Program-made: the position numbers and the translations under genes
Assembly: GCF_030678875.1 (NCBI RefSeq)
Contig: NZ_JAUUDS010000005.1
Location: 156,902-220,901 of the forward strand
Source of the DNA: Sphingomonas aurea
GTDB lineage: Bacteria; Pseudomonadota; Alphaproteobacteria; Sphingomonadales; Sphingomonadaceae
DNA: 64,000 bases
Reading direction: 5' to 3'
Notes under the pieces: model-generated
The model's database searches: none
The model's input: only the letters and a program-made list of their open reading frames with translations
What the model was told of the DNA's origin: nothing
Shown: positions 26,980 to 34,927 of the stretch, piece after piece
Numbering within the stretch: the first letter of the stretch is position 1
How the letters are laid out: every line of letters starts with the position of its first letter

Positions 26980-27287
26980 GGGGTCCAAACTCACTCAGAA
27001 CAGGGATCGTGATCGCCCGTGGAAGACCGCCGACAAGAAGCGCAGCGCAGACGCGTAGCATTCGCTACGCGCAAGCAAGCGACGCCGCTCGGCGGTCTTC
27101 CACGGGCGACCGCGCAGCGGCGGGCGGTTTCTGGTGCACAGCGGCGTCGGGGCTCCCCGCAAAGTACTACTTTGCGGGGGCCCGGCCGCGCGTCGGTCAC
27201 GATGCTTGTGCATCGCTCCCTCCTTGCTCCTGCCTGTGCACCAGAAACCGCTCCGTCACGACCCTGTTCTGAGTGAGTTTGGACCCC
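26980..27287. mobile_element. 308-bp MITE-like nested palindromic element
   Basis: Perfect 26-base terminal inverted repeats bound it (26980-27005 and 27262-27287, outer end GGGGTCCAAACTCACTCAGA). Inside are four more exact inverted pairs: 20 bases (27014-27033 / 27089-27108), 8 bases (27052-27059 / 27064-27071), 17 bases (27125-27141 / 27234-27250) and 12 bases (27155-27166 / 27168-27179). It encodes no credible protein. It starts 3 bases after the coaE stop and ends 4 bases before the dnaQ start. No clear target-site duplication. It looks like a non-autonomous transposon or structured RNA-forming repeat. Confidence 0.8.
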
Positions 27288-27291
27288 TGCG

Positions 27292-27987
27292 ATGCGTGAG
27301 ATCGTCTTTGATACCGAGACCACCGGCTTCAAGTTCAACGAGGGTGACCGGCTGGTCGAGATCGGCTGCGTCGAGCTGGTCAACCGGGTCGAGACGGGCC
27401 GCACCTTCCACGCCTATTACCATCCCGAGCGCGACATGCCGGCGGATGCGGAGCGGGTGCACGGCCTGTCGGCGCAGTTCCTGTCGAAATTCCCGGTCTT
27501 TGCCGCCGGGGTGGACGCATTGCTCGACTTCCTCGGCGACGCGCCGCTGATCGCGCACAATGCCGGGTTCGATTTCGGCTTCCTCAATGGCGAGCTAGGC
27601 AAGCTCGGCTTTCCCGCGATCTGCCACCGCACGCGGATGATCGACACGCTCCAGATCGCGCGGTCGAAGCATCCCGGCGCCAAGCATACGCTCGACGCGC
27701 TCTGCACCCGCTTCGGCATCGACCGGTCGCACCGCGTCGTCCACGGCGCGTTGCTCGATGCGCAGCTGCTGTCGCAGGTCTATGTCGAGCTGATGGGCGG
27801 CCGGCAGATCGGGCTGGGCCTGGCTGACGAGGTGGCGGTCGTGTCCGCGGGGCCGGTCGTCGCAGCGGCGCCGCGTCCCGTCCGAAGCCCACGCCTTTTC
27901 ACGGTGCCCGAGGGAGAACTTGCGGCGCATGCCGCGTTCATGAAGGGGATCGCCGATCCGATCTGGGGGGCCGTGGCGTCCGGATGA
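27292..27987 (+). CDS. dnaQ: DNA polymerase III epsilon subunit
   Basis: A 231-residue 3'-5' proofreading exonuclease of DEDDh type. FDTETTG carries Asp7 and Glu9, HNAGFDFGFL the second aspartate, and HGALLDAQLL the His and last Asp. The C-terminal tail (about 185-231) would bind the polymerase alpha subunit. The start lies only four bases after the palindromic element. The only purine-rich stretch upstream is GAGTGAG within the element's terminal repeat, 14 bases away, so translation may be weak or depend on the element. Confidence 0.95.
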   Translation: MREIVFDTETTGFKFNEGDRLVEIGCVELVNRVETGRTFHAYYHPERDMPADAERVHGLSAQFLSKFPVFAAGVDALLDFLGDAPLIAHNAGFDFGFLNGELGKLGFPAICHRTRMIDTLQIARSKHPGAKHTLDALCTRFGIDRSHRVVHGALLDAQLLSQVYVELMGGRQIGLGLADEVAVVSAGPVVAAAPRPVRSPRLFTVPEGELAAHAAFMKGIADPIWGAVASG

Positions 27988-28035
27988 CGCCGCACGGACG
28001 GAGCCAACAGGACCGTCCCGTCCAAGGAGAATGAA

Positions 28036-28647
28036 ATGGATATCCGGGTATCAGGTCACCAGGTCGAAACGGGCGATGCGCTCAAGGCCCATGTCACGGA
28101 CCGGCTCCAGGGTATCGCCGACAAATATTTCAGTCGGGCCATCTCTGCCGAAGTCACCTTCGGCAAAGGCCCGCACGATGTCGGTTTCAAGTGCGACATC
28201 GTCGCCCATGTCATGAAGGGGCTGGTGCTGAAGGGCCGGCACGAGGCGTATGAGGCGCATCTCGCCTTCGACGGCGCGGCCGAGAAGATCGAGAAGCAGC
28301 TGCGCCGCTATGTCCGCCGCCTGCGCGATCACAACGCCAGCGCTGCGGTCGAGCTGGCCGAAGCGAACGGCTACGACAATGCCGGTTATACCCTGTTCGC
28401 GGAATCGACCTCGGAGGAAGAGGCGGGCGATGCACCGCTGATCGTCGCGGAAACCCGCGTCGACGTGCCCGACGCCAGCGTCGGCGACGCGGTGATGATG
28501 CTCGACCTGCGCAACACGGCGGCGCTGTTGTTCCGCAACTCGGGCACCGGCGCCTATAACATGGTCTATCGCCGCGGCGACGGCACCATCGGCTGGGTGG
28601 AGCCCCAAAGGGCCGGCGAGCGGGTCAGCGCCGGCGCCGTGAGCTGA
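28036..28647 (+). CDS. hpf: long-form ribosome hibernation promoting factor
   Basis: A 203-residue long HPF. The N-terminal domain (about 1-110) binds the 30S decoding region. The C-terminal domain (about 140-203, with LLFRNSGTGAYNMVYRRGDGTIGWVEP) dimerises ribosomes into inactive 100S particles. An AAGGAG lies eight bases before the ATG. A short inverted repeat (GGACGG / CCGTCC) precedes it. Neighbour ptsN is the usual partner. Confidence 0.93.
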   Translation: MDIRVSGHQVETGDALKAHVTDRLQGIADKYFSRAISAEVTFGKGPHDVGFKCDIVAHVMKGLVLKGRHEAYEAHLAFDGAAEKIEKQLRRYVRRLRDHNASAAVELAEANGYDNAGYTLFAESTSEEEAGDAPLIVAETRVDVPDASVGDAVMMLDLRNTAALLFRNSGTGAYNMVYRRGDGTIGWVEPQRAGERVSAGAVS

Positions 28648-28685
28648 AGGTCGCACGCTAACCCGGGACCCTTCCGGGCTTGCTA

Positions 28686-28720
28686 CCCCCGCGCCGCCTT
28701 CGGTAAGGGCCGCGCGGGGG
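28686..28720. terminator. GC hairpin between hpf and ptsN
   Basis: CCCCCGCGC at 28686-28694 pairs with GCGCGGGGG at 28712-28720. A smaller hairpin CCCGG/CCGGG lies just before. No T run follows, so it may attenuate or stabilise rather than fully terminate. Confidence 0.5.
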
Positions 28721-28740
28721 CTTGCCAGTTAGAGTATCGA

Positions 28741-29211
28741 ATGACCGATTTCAGCGATCTGCTGCGCCCCGACGCCGTTTTGACGGGCCTGGCGGTCGCT
28801 TCGAAGAAGGCTCTGTTCCAACAGCTTGCCACCACCGCCGCGCTGAGTGTCGAGGGGATCGATCCCGCGCTGGTCGCCGAGCGGTTGGCCGCGCGCGAGA
28901 AGCTGGGATCGACCGGGTTCGGCGGTGGCGTTGCGATTCCGCACGCCAAGCTGCCCGGCCTCGACGTGCCGGTCGGCATCTTCGCGCGGCTCGCCCAACC
29001 CCTGTCCTACCAGGCGGTCGACGACCTGCCGGTCGACCTCGTCTTCGCGCTCCTGTCGCCCGAGCAGGCCGGGTCGGTCCATCTGAAGGCGCTGGCGCGT
29101 GTGTCGCGCCGATTGCGCGATCACGGCTTCCTTGCCAAGCTGCGGGGCGCCGGATCGCGGGACGCGCTGTTCGCGCTGTTCACCACGGCCGAGAGTCGTG
29201 ATGCCGCCTGA
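28741..29211 (+). CDS. ptsN: PTS IIA-like nitrogen-regulatory protein
   Basis: A 156-residue EIIA-Ntr. His68 in AIPHAKL is the phosphorylated residue; STGFGGGVAIPH is the standard context. It receives phosphate from NPr/EI-Ntr and regulates potassium transport, kinases and stringent response proteins. No ptsP or ptsO in the window. The following thioesterase gene overlaps its 3' end by 11 bases. Confidence 0.93.
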   Translation: MTDFSDLLRPDAVLTGLAVASKKALFQQLATTAALSVEGIDPALVAERLAAREKLGSTGFGGGVAIPHAKLPGLDVPVGIFARLAQPLSYQAVDDLPVDLVFALLSPEQAGSVHLKALARVSRRLRDHGFLAKLRGAGSRDALFALFTTAESRDAA

Positions 29212-29653
29212 AGGCGAGCAGGCGCATTTTCGCGCGCTGGAGGGGCTCTACGCGCACGCGCCGATCAACCGCTTCTTCGAATCCTCGCTCAGGATCGAAC
29301 GCGAGGGGGTCGCCACGATCCGCTTCACCCTCGACGAGCGGCATTTCCACGCCGCCGGCGCGGCGCACGGCACCAGCTATTTCAAGATGCTCGACGACGC
29401 GGCCTTCTACGCGTGCAACAGCCTGGTCAGCGACCGTTTCCTCCTGACCACCGCGTTCAACCTGCTCTTCACCAAGCCGCTCGGCGCCGGGCCGGTGGTG
29501 GCGGAGGGACGCTGGGTCAGCGGTCGCCGCCGCGTGCTGGTCGGCGAGGCGCGGCTGGTCGATGGGGAGGGGGAGGAGGTCGCACGCGGCACCGGCACCT
29601 TCATGCGCTCGCGCATCCCGCTGGCCGGTCTGCCCGGTTACGTCCCGGCGTGA
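29201..29653 (+). CDS. PaaI/hotdog-fold thioesterase family protein
   Basis: A 150-residue single hotdog domain. AAHGTSYFKMLDDAAFYACNS matches the active helix region of PaaI-type acyl-CoA thioesterases, though the usual acidic residue and Asn/Gln spacing were judged by eye only. LTTAFNLLFTKPL and the FMRSRIPL strand complete the fold. Start taken as ATG 29201, with a GTG codon just before it also possible. It overlaps both neighbours, suggesting co-translation. Confidence 0.8.
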   Translation: MPPEGEQAHFRALEGLYAHAPINRFFESSLRIEREGVATIRFTLDERHFHAAGAAHGTSYFKMLDDAAFYACNSLVSDRFLLTTAFNLLFTKPLGAGPVVAEGRWVSGRRRVLVGEARLVDGEGEEVARGTGTFMRSRIPLAGLPGYVPA

Positions 29654-29973
29654 CCGACCGGCTGCCGAGCGGACTGCTGGTGTCGGCGATGCTGCGCCGG
29701 GCCAATGACGTTGGCGGCTTCGGCGCGGTGCTGGCCAGGGGTGATCCGCAGGGCGGCGCGATCCTGGCCGTCGTCGTCGAGGACGGGGCCGAGCGGCTGT
29801 TCGAGCGCGGTCTCGGTCCCGCCGGTACTCCCGCGCTGATCGAGTCGACTCCGGCAGAGGACCTGACCGGTTACTGGCATCGTCGGCGCCAGCGCGATCC
29901 CGATCTGTGGGTGATCGAACTGAACGTCCCGGGTGCGCAACGACTCGTCGCTGAAACGATTGCGGCGAATTGA
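29650..29973 (+). CDS. DUF1491 family protein
   Basis: A 107-residue soluble protein (TDRLPSGLLVSAMLRRAND start) of the DUF1491 family, widespread in alphaproteobacteria and of unknown function. The GAVLARGDPQGGAIL and YWHRRRQRDPDLWVIEL segments are characteristic. It begins with GTG overlapping the thioesterase stop (GTGA). Confidence 0.85.
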   Translation: MTDRLPSGLLVSAMLRRANDVGGFGAVLARGDPQGGAILAVVVEDGAERLFERGLGPAGTPALIESTPAEDLTGYWHRRRQRDPDLWVIELNVPGAQRLVAETIAAN

Positions 29974-30126
29974 CGCAGGCGCGGCGAACGGCGAGGCGCT
30001 GATCGTCGTTTAGCGCGTTGTGCCGCGTCCGGGTGCGATCCGGTCGGTTACGCAGTCGGGGGGAAGCCCGGACGATCGCCACCACGCGATCGGGTCCGTG
30101 ATCCAACCGCATATTGTTTTGAGTGA

Positions 30127-30819
30127 ATGACTCTGTTTTCCCGGGTCGCGACCGTCGCGGCCATGACTCTCTCTCTTGCCGGGCTGGTTGCCACGACTCC
30201 CGGCTGGGCCAACGGAATCGATCAGTCGCTGATCGCCACTCCTGCCCTCGCCACGCTCAACACGCTGGCCCCTCATGTTGTTCCCGCCAATCAGGGCGTT
30301 CTGGTCGATGGACAGCCGCTGACGGTCGAGACCGCGTCTCCCGCCGCCGCTGCCGATCAGGTCATTGCTCCCGCCGTCGCCCTGCAGGGCGACGATGACG
30401 ACGATTTCGGCACCCTGGCAGAGGCCGTTGCCGCGCAGGGCGACGCCAACTCTCCCGATCAGGCGACCCGCTGCCTCGCCGGTGCGATCTATTTCGAGGC
30501 GAAGGGTGAGCCGCTGTCGGGCCAGCTCGCCGTCGCGCAGGTCATCCTGAACCGCGCCAAGTCGGGTCGCTTCCCTCCCGACGTCTGCGGCGTCGTCACC
30601 CAGCGCGGCCAGTTCGGCTTCGTTCGCGGCGGTCGCATCCCTTCGATCAACGAGAACGGCACGCCGTGGCACACCGCCGTCGCCGTCGCCCGCGTCGCCC
30701 TGGCCGATGTGTGGGACTCGCCGGCAGAAGAGGCGCTCTACTTCAACACCAACGACCGCCGCCCCGCCTCCAACATCCGCCGCATCGCCGCGATCGGGAA
30801 CCACGTCTTCTATCGCTGA
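30127..30819 (+). CDS. SleB-type cell wall hydrolase
   Basis: A 230-residue exported protein. Signal peptide at about 1-28 (ending WANG). Then a spacer with an acidic DDDDD run near residue 95, and a C-terminal Hydrolase_2 domain from about 115 (CLAGAIYFEAKGEPLSGQ with the catalytic glutamate, AQVILNRAKSG, FGFVRGG). Homologues to SleB cleave peptidoglycan; in non-spore-formers they act in wall growth. Cysteines in the domain may form a disulfide in the periplasm. A 153-base gap upstream should hold its promoter. Confidence 0.87.
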   Translation: MTLFSRVATVAAMTLSLAGLVATTPGWANGIDQSLIATPALATLNTLAPHVVPANQGVLVDGQPLTVETASPAAAADQVIAPAVALQGDDDDDFGTLAEAVAAQGDANSPDQATRCLAGAIYFEAKGEPLSGQLAVAQVILNRAKSGRFPPDVCGVVTQRGQFGFVRGGRIPSINENGTPWHTAVAVARVALADVWDSPAEEALYFNTNDRRPASNIRRIAAIGNHVFYR

Positions 30820-30837
30820 TCTTGCCTTGTTCGTCGG

Positions 30838-31353
30838 ATGTTCTACAATTCGGCGATGCTCGATCAAGCTCCCGCATCCTGCCTGACCGGTGATGACCCT
30901 GGCCTGTGCGCCGCAGATGTGGCGCGCGGGGTTTCGCGGCTTCTGCTCCGCCACGATCTTGCGCCGCTGGCGGAAGTGTCGCTGGACGGTGGCCGGCGCG
31001 CAGACCTGATGGCGCTCGACGCGCGCGGCAATATTGTGTTGGTCGAGATCAAGGTCTCGCGCGCCGATCTGATGGGCGACGGCAAGTGGCCCGATTATCT
31101 CGGCCATTGCGACCGCTTTTTCTGGGCGGTGCCGGCCGGTTTCGACCTGCGACCGCTCGATACGTCCGCCTTCCTGCCTGCGCGCACCGGTATCATCGTC
31201 GCCGACCGCTACGACGCGGAGATCGTGCGGGAAGCCCATACGGTCGCGCTGCCAGCCCCGGCGCGGCGGCGCTGTACGCTCGCCTTTGCCCGCCGCGCCG
31301 CACGGCGTGTCGCCGCCGCGCTCGATCCGGAGGCCGTGATCCTGGCGGGCTGA
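30838..31353 (+). CDS. mmcB: MmcB family DNA repair protein
   Basis: A protein of 171 residues (165 from the second Met at 30856). The LVEIKVSRADLMGDGKWPDY stretch, with Glu and Lys of a PD-(D/E)xK nuclease-like fold, and HCDRFFWAVPAGFD are hallmarks of MmcB. In Caulobacter mmcB belongs to the mitomycin C response and feeds a repair route involving translesion synthesis. No LexA box was searched for rigorously. The real start is uncertain. Confidence 0.87.
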   Translation: MFYNSAMLDQAPASCLTGDDPGLCAADVARGVSRLLLRHDLAPLAEVSLDGGRRADLMALDARGNIVLVEIKVSRADLMGDGKWPDYLGHCDRFFWAVPAGFDLRPLDTSAFLPARTGIIVADRYDAEIVREAHTVALPAPARRRCTLAFARRAARRVAAALDPEAVILAG

Positions 31354-31372
31354 CGGGGCATTCCGCCGCACA

Positions 31373-31406
31373 GTGATTGTCTACTAACCTGGTAGGAGTT
31401 AATCAC
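31373..31406. promoter_or_regulatory. imperfect palindrome upstream of hydrolase gene
   Basis: GTGATT at 31373-31378 and AATCAC at 31401-31406 flank an inner CTAC/GTAG pair. A spaced palindrome of about 34 bases is the size of a repressor operator. It lies 55 bases before the hydrolase start. No regulator gene is adjacent, so this is only a candidate site. Confidence 0.3.
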
Positions 31407-31461
31407 GATGCGTTAGACGTCACGAACGGGCGCCGACCCGTTCCGAGCGCAGGAGGGTGTC

Positions 31462-32118
31462 ATGTTCCACACAGGTGAAGCGACCGGCCCGACGATTCTC
31501 ATGGTGCCGGGTCTCGGCGGTTCCGGACCGTCGCACTGGCAGAGTCTGTGGGCGCAGCGGCGTGCCGACACCAGCGTCGTCGATTTCGGTGACTGGAACA
31601 CTCCCCATCGCAACAGCTGGGTCGCGACGCTTGATCGCGCGATCGCCAACGCGCAGGCACCGGTGATCCTGGTCGCGCACAGCTTGGGCTGCTTGGCGGT
31701 CGCGTGGTGGGCGCATCTGTCGCCGCAGCCCTATGGCTGGCCGGTCGCCGGCGCGCTGCTGGTGGCGCCCGCCGATGTCGACCGTCCGGCGGTGCAGGAG
31801 GAACTGCGCGGCTTCTCACCCAGCCCGGCGGTGCTGCTGCCGTTCCCCTCAACGGTGGTTGCCAGCCGCAACGACCCGTGGATCTCGGCCCAGCGCGCCC
31901 ACAGCTACGCTGCCGGTTGGGGCAGCCACTTCGTCGATATCGGCGAGGTCGGCCACATCAACGCGGCCAGCGGCCTGGGTTATTGGCCGGAGGGTGAGGA
32001 ACTGCTCGACCGGGTCATTGCGGCGGCGCTGGACGGCCATGCCCGCCCCCGCGCGCCAGGCGATGCGAGAGCGATGCTGTCGCATGATCGCTCGGGTGCA
32101 GGGCAGCGGCTGTCATGA
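31462..32118 (+). CDS. RBBP9/YdeN-family alpha/beta hydrolase
   Basis: A 218-residue serine hydrolase. VPGLGGSGPSHWQSLW and VAHSLGCLAVAWW (nucleophile Ser74) fit the YdeN/RBBP9 family. The acid is in SRNDPWIS and the base in GEVGHINAASG. Cytoplasmic, substrate unknown. A strong CAGGAGGGTG precedes the ATG. The C-terminal 25 residues are charged and probably disordered. It converges on the CAP gene with 7 bases between stops. Confidence 0.88.
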   Translation: MFHTGEATGPTILMVPGLGGSGPSHWQSLWAQRRADTSVVDFGDWNTPHRNSWVATLDRAIANAQAPVILVAHSLGCLAVAWWAHLSPQPYGWPVAGALLVAPADVDRPAVQEELRGFSPSPAVLLPFPSTVVASRNDPWISAQRAHSYAAGWGSHFVDIGEVGHINAASGLGYWPEGEELLDRVIAAALDGHARPRAPGDARAMLSHDRSGAGQRLS

Positions 32119-32125
32119 GCCCCGT

Positions 32126-32650
32126 CTAGAAGGGGCGCTCGCCCGTATAATTGCCGGCCTGGCTGTACCGGCACACCAGGATGTCCTCGTCCGCACCCTC
32201 GGCGACGGCACAGCCGACCGCGTTGGTCCGGCGCCACATCATCTGAGTGTAATGGTCCACATCGGCGACCCGCCCGGTCACGCTGTTGTCGGGAAAGGTG
32301 CCGGCCTTGAAGAAGCGCCGCTCGCGCGCCCAGGCCCCGACCATCGATTCGACCGCGAAGGCGTTGCGCGTGCCCGCCCACAGGTTCTCGCCTTGTGGAT
32401 TGCCGGGATCGTCGGGCGAATGGCGAAATGCACCGCTCGCCGCCAGGTGATCGGCCCAGCGCTTTGCGTCGCTCGCCAGCCCCGCGTCCCAGTGCAGCGG
32501 CGGCACGCCGACGACCGCCCGCTCGCGGTTATGCCCCGCCAGCAGCCGGCCTTCAAGGTTCGAGGTCAGCCCGGTCGCCCCGATGACCAGCGGCGACAGG
32601 GCGAGCATCGCGACCCGCGCCAGCCATAATGTCGATCGACCTCCCCGCAC
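32126..32650 (-). CDS. CAP-domain (SCP/PR1-like) exported protein
   Basis: A 174-residue protein. A signal peptide or anchor covers about residues 8-26. The CAP domain has LAGHNRERAVVGVPPLHWD, then GENLWAGT, HYTQMMWRRTNAVGCAVA, and C-terminal CRYSQAGNY. The histidines and glutamates of the CAP cavity are present. In bacteria such proteins sit in the periplasm or outside and their role is mostly unknown. Confidence 0.87.
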   Translation of the reverse strand: MRGGRSTLWLARVAMLALSPLVIGATGLTSNLEGRLLAGHNRERAVVGVPPLHWDAGLASDAKRWADHLAASGAFRHSPDDPGNPQGENLWAGTRNAFAVESMVGAWARERRFFKAGTFPDNSVTGRVADVDHYTQMMWRRTNAVGCAVAEGADEDILVCRYSQAGNYTGERPF

Positions 32651-32733
32651 CGGATACCCTCCTCCGCCAGATGCGAAGGACGATGCGGTTCAACAGGTAA
32701 TCAACAGGTTAACGGGGGCAAGTCCGGCGACGA

Positions 32734-33366
32734 TCAGGTGCGATTCTGGGCCGGATCGGTCCTGGCGGGGAGGATCGCCACCGGATCGCCACGTTTGACC
32801 ACGGCGAACAGCCGCTCGGCGAACGCGGGCGGCACGCCGATGCAGCCATGGGTGGCAGCACCCTGCCGTACCGCGCTGGCGTGGATCGCCACGCCGTCGC
32901 CCGTCAGCCGCAGCATGAAGGGCATTTCGGCGTCATAGAGGGTCGAGCGATGCTCGGCCGCCTTTTCCAGGATGGGGAAGGTGCCGGTCGGCGTCGGCTT
33001 GCCATCGGTGCCGTACAGGATCACGGCGGTGCCGATCTCGTCGCCGCCGCGGAACACCGAAACGGTCTGCTGTGCCAGGTCGACGCGGACCCATACCGGT
33101 CCGTCCGCCACGCCGTCATCGTTCCAGCGATAATCGCCGTAATGCATGGCATCGGGCGTGTTCAGCACGCTGCGCACCTGTCGGGTGGCGCCGTCGGGCA
33201 TGGTAAGGGTGGGCAGATGGCCGGCCAAGAAGCGAACCCGGTCGCCCTCGATCGCCGACTGGGGCAGGGGCGGGGGCGGGGCCGCCCTGTCGCGCGCGCC
33301 GCCAAAGGCGACGGTCGCGGCCAGCGCGAGTCCGCCGAACATCGCTATGCCCCAGGCGTACCGCAT
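32734..33366 (-). CDS. L,D-transpeptidase (YkuD domain)
   Basis: A 210-residue exported protein with an N-terminal hydrophobic segment at about 5-23. The YkuD domain covers about 90-200. Its catalytic motif includes His162 (AIHASA) and His173-Gly-Cys175 (ATHGCIGVP). These enzymes make 3-3 peptidoglycan crosslinks or attach proteins to the wall. The conserved Arg usually following the Cys region is replaced by Val-Pro-Pro here, a variation seen in some subfamilies. Confidence 0.88.
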   Translation of the reverse strand: MRYAWGIAMFGGLALAATVAFGGARDRAAPPPPLPQSAIEGDRVRFLAGHLPTLTMPDGATRQVRSVLNTPDAMHYGDYRWNDDGVADGPVWVRVDLAQQTVSVFRGGDEIGTAVILYGTDGKPTPTGTFPILEKAAEHRSTLYDAEMPFMLRLTGDGVAIHASAVRQGAATHGCIGVPPAFAERLFAVVKRGDPVAILPARTDPAQNRT

Positions 33367-33373
33367 GACGGGC

Positions 33374-34048
33374 TCAGCGCGCCTCGACAGTCCGGGGCAG
33401 CGGCGCCCCGCGCCGACGACGCAAGCCCAGACCGGCGGTGAAGAAACCCAGGATGGTCATCAGCCAGGTCGACGGTTCCGGCACCGCACTGACCGGCGGA
33501 TCCACGGGCGTCGTTGTGCCGCCGCCACCGCCACCGGTGTTACCGCCACCGCCGCCGCCTACTCCGGTCACGCCCGACACGGGGGCGAGCGTCGTTGGCA
33601 CCAACCCTGGGCTGGTGACGAGCGGATCGGTCGCCTCGGCCACGGGTGCACCCAATGCCTGCTGCGTCACCGGCAGCGCGGATGGCAGTGCCGCGACCGG
33701 CGTGCCCGCTGGTGTCGCAGCGGTGGGCCGCGTCCGCTCCTGCCCCAGCGCCCGTTCGACTGGAGCCTTGTGGGCATAAGCGAGCTTGGTCTGGGTCAGC
33801 GCACCCGGCGCGCGGGCACCCGGTGAACGGGCTGCCAGGATGGCGGCAGGATCGGCCATTGCTGACGCCAGCGCGCTTTCCACCGCGGTGCTGGTGCTGA
33901 ACAGCATGATCGTCGCGAGCGCCGCAGCGGAAACGCCACCGATCGCGGCGAGCGGCTTGGCGACCGGCGCGAGCGGTGACGATCGGACCATCAGTCCGAT
34001 GCGGCTACCGTAATCGGCGATCATCCCCTTTGCGTCGTCCCAGAGCAT
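33374..34048 (-). CDS. PEP-CTERM-type sorting-signal protein
   Basis: A 224-residue protein from the ATG with AGGGAGG five bases upstream. It has one hydrophobic segment (about residues 30-55) and a long Ala/Pro/Thr-rich region. A glycine-rich stretch follows (two runs of six Gly). The C-terminus is VPEPSTWLMTILGFF then a helix and RRRR: the PEP-CTERM tripartite signal for exosortase. No exosortase is in the window. It is probably a surface or exopolysaccharide-linked protein. Low complexity prevents more precise naming. Confidence 0.7.
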   Translation of the reverse strand: MLWDDAKGMIADYGSRIGLMVRSSPLAPVAKPLAAIGGVSAAALATIMLFSTSTAVESALASAMADPAAILAARSPGARAPGALTQTKLAYAHKAPVERALGQERTRPTAATPAGTPVAALPSALPVTQQALGAPVAEATDPLVTSPGLVPTTLAPVSGVTGVGGGGGGNTGGGGGGTTTPVDPPVSAVPEPSTWLMTILGFFTAGLGLRRRRGAPLPRTVEAR

Positions 34049-34363
34049 GAGCTCCTCCCTGTTCATCGCCCCGATGGCGTCCCTGGCCCTTGTATCTGTC
34101 GTGCGGCCACGGGCTTTCGACTCAACGTTTGGCTGTCGGAATGGATTACAGGAGAATCCAAAGAAAGTTCCGATGTTATTCAGCCACAGCACGTCGCAAA
34201 GTGAAACGCTGATCCTAGTTAAGGATAAAAGGTCCGAAAATGTCGTATCGGACTGGTACGACGGACTTCCATAGTAAGAAACAGGCGAGATATAGCCCGG
34301 CGGTCCCGATCGGCTGTCCTGTCCGAACCGCCCAGTTCGATATCCCGAGTCGCAGCCCCGATC
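34049..34363. promoter_or_regulatory. upstream region of the PEP-CTERM gene, relatively A/T-rich
   Basis: This 315-base gap between rlpA and the PEP-CTERM gene is less GC-rich than its surroundings, especially 34150-34290. It has an inverted pair GTCGTA (34242-34247) / TACGAC (34257-34262). A run GTTAAGGATAAAAGG precedes it. No gene was accepted; a 75-codon frame at 34047-34274 on the other strand is not protein-like. It probably holds the promoter. Confidence 0.4.
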
Positions 34364-34918
34364 TCAATCCTTCACATGGGCCGCTGCCAGTTGCCCGCGC
34401 AGGTTCGCGAGCACCCGCTCCGATACCGGCGGCAGCGTGTGGGCGGCCCGGCCACGGCGCAGCCGGGCGCGGTCCGCGTCGTCCGGCTCGATCCGCCGCA
34501 CCCGCACCGCCGCCGACCCCTGCCGGCGAAAGCCCAGCGCCTCGGCCGCGCCCTTCGACAGGTCGATGATCCGCGCCGCCCCGGCGAAGGGTCCGCGGTC
34601 GTTGATGCGCACCACGATCCGCCGTCCGCTGTCGAGCGCGGTGACCTCGACGTATGTCGGCAGCGGCAGGGTGGGATGGGCGGCGGTAAGCCAGCGGGCA
34701 CGGAACCGCTCGCCATTGGCGGTGCGGTTACCCGACTCGTTCCCGTACCAGCTGGCGTAGCCTAGCATGTCGAAGGTTGGATTGGCGGCGGGAACATAGG
34801 TGGTAGTGCCGACCCGATATGGCCGCCCGATCCTGACCGGCAGGTCGCGGACCGGCGGGCCGCCCGCGCAGCCCCATAGCAGCAGCGCGGCGAGGATCGA
34901 TGCGGCTGTCCGTGTCAT
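34364..34918 (-). CDS. rlpA: RlpA-family septal-ring lytic transglycosylase
   Basis: A 184-residue lipoprotein: signal then LLLWGC with Cys17 as acylation site. The double-psi barrel domain has GYASWYGNESGNRTANGERF and VRINDRGPFAGAARIIDLS, typical of RlpA, which cleaves peptidoglycan strands lacking stem peptides at the septum. There is no C-terminal SPOR domain, so targeting differs from E. coli RlpA. Nine bases separate it from the upstream sensor kinase gene. Confidence 0.87.
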   Translation of the reverse strand: MTRTAASILAALLLWGCAGGPPVRDLPVRIGRPYRVGTTTYVPAANPTFDMLGYASWYGNESGNRTANGERFRARWLTAAHPTLPLPTYVEVTALDSGRRIVVRINDRGPFAGAARIIDLSKGAAEALGFRRQGSAAVRVRRIEPDDADRARLRRGRAAHTLPPVSERVLANLRGQLAAAHVKD

Positions 34919-34927
34919 CGCGCCGCC

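Noticed and set aside
26871..27272. Reading frames inside the coaE-dnaQ element
   Set aside because: All are low-complexity arginine-rich translations of palindromic DNA and overlap coaE out of frame.
30838..30855. Six extra N-terminal residues for MmcB
   Set aside because: Cannot be decided; kept in the feature span but the second Met is equally likely to be the start.
34047..34274. 75-codon forward frame antisense to the PEP-CTERM gene start
   Set aside because: No ribosome site and no protein character; region reads better as a promoter.
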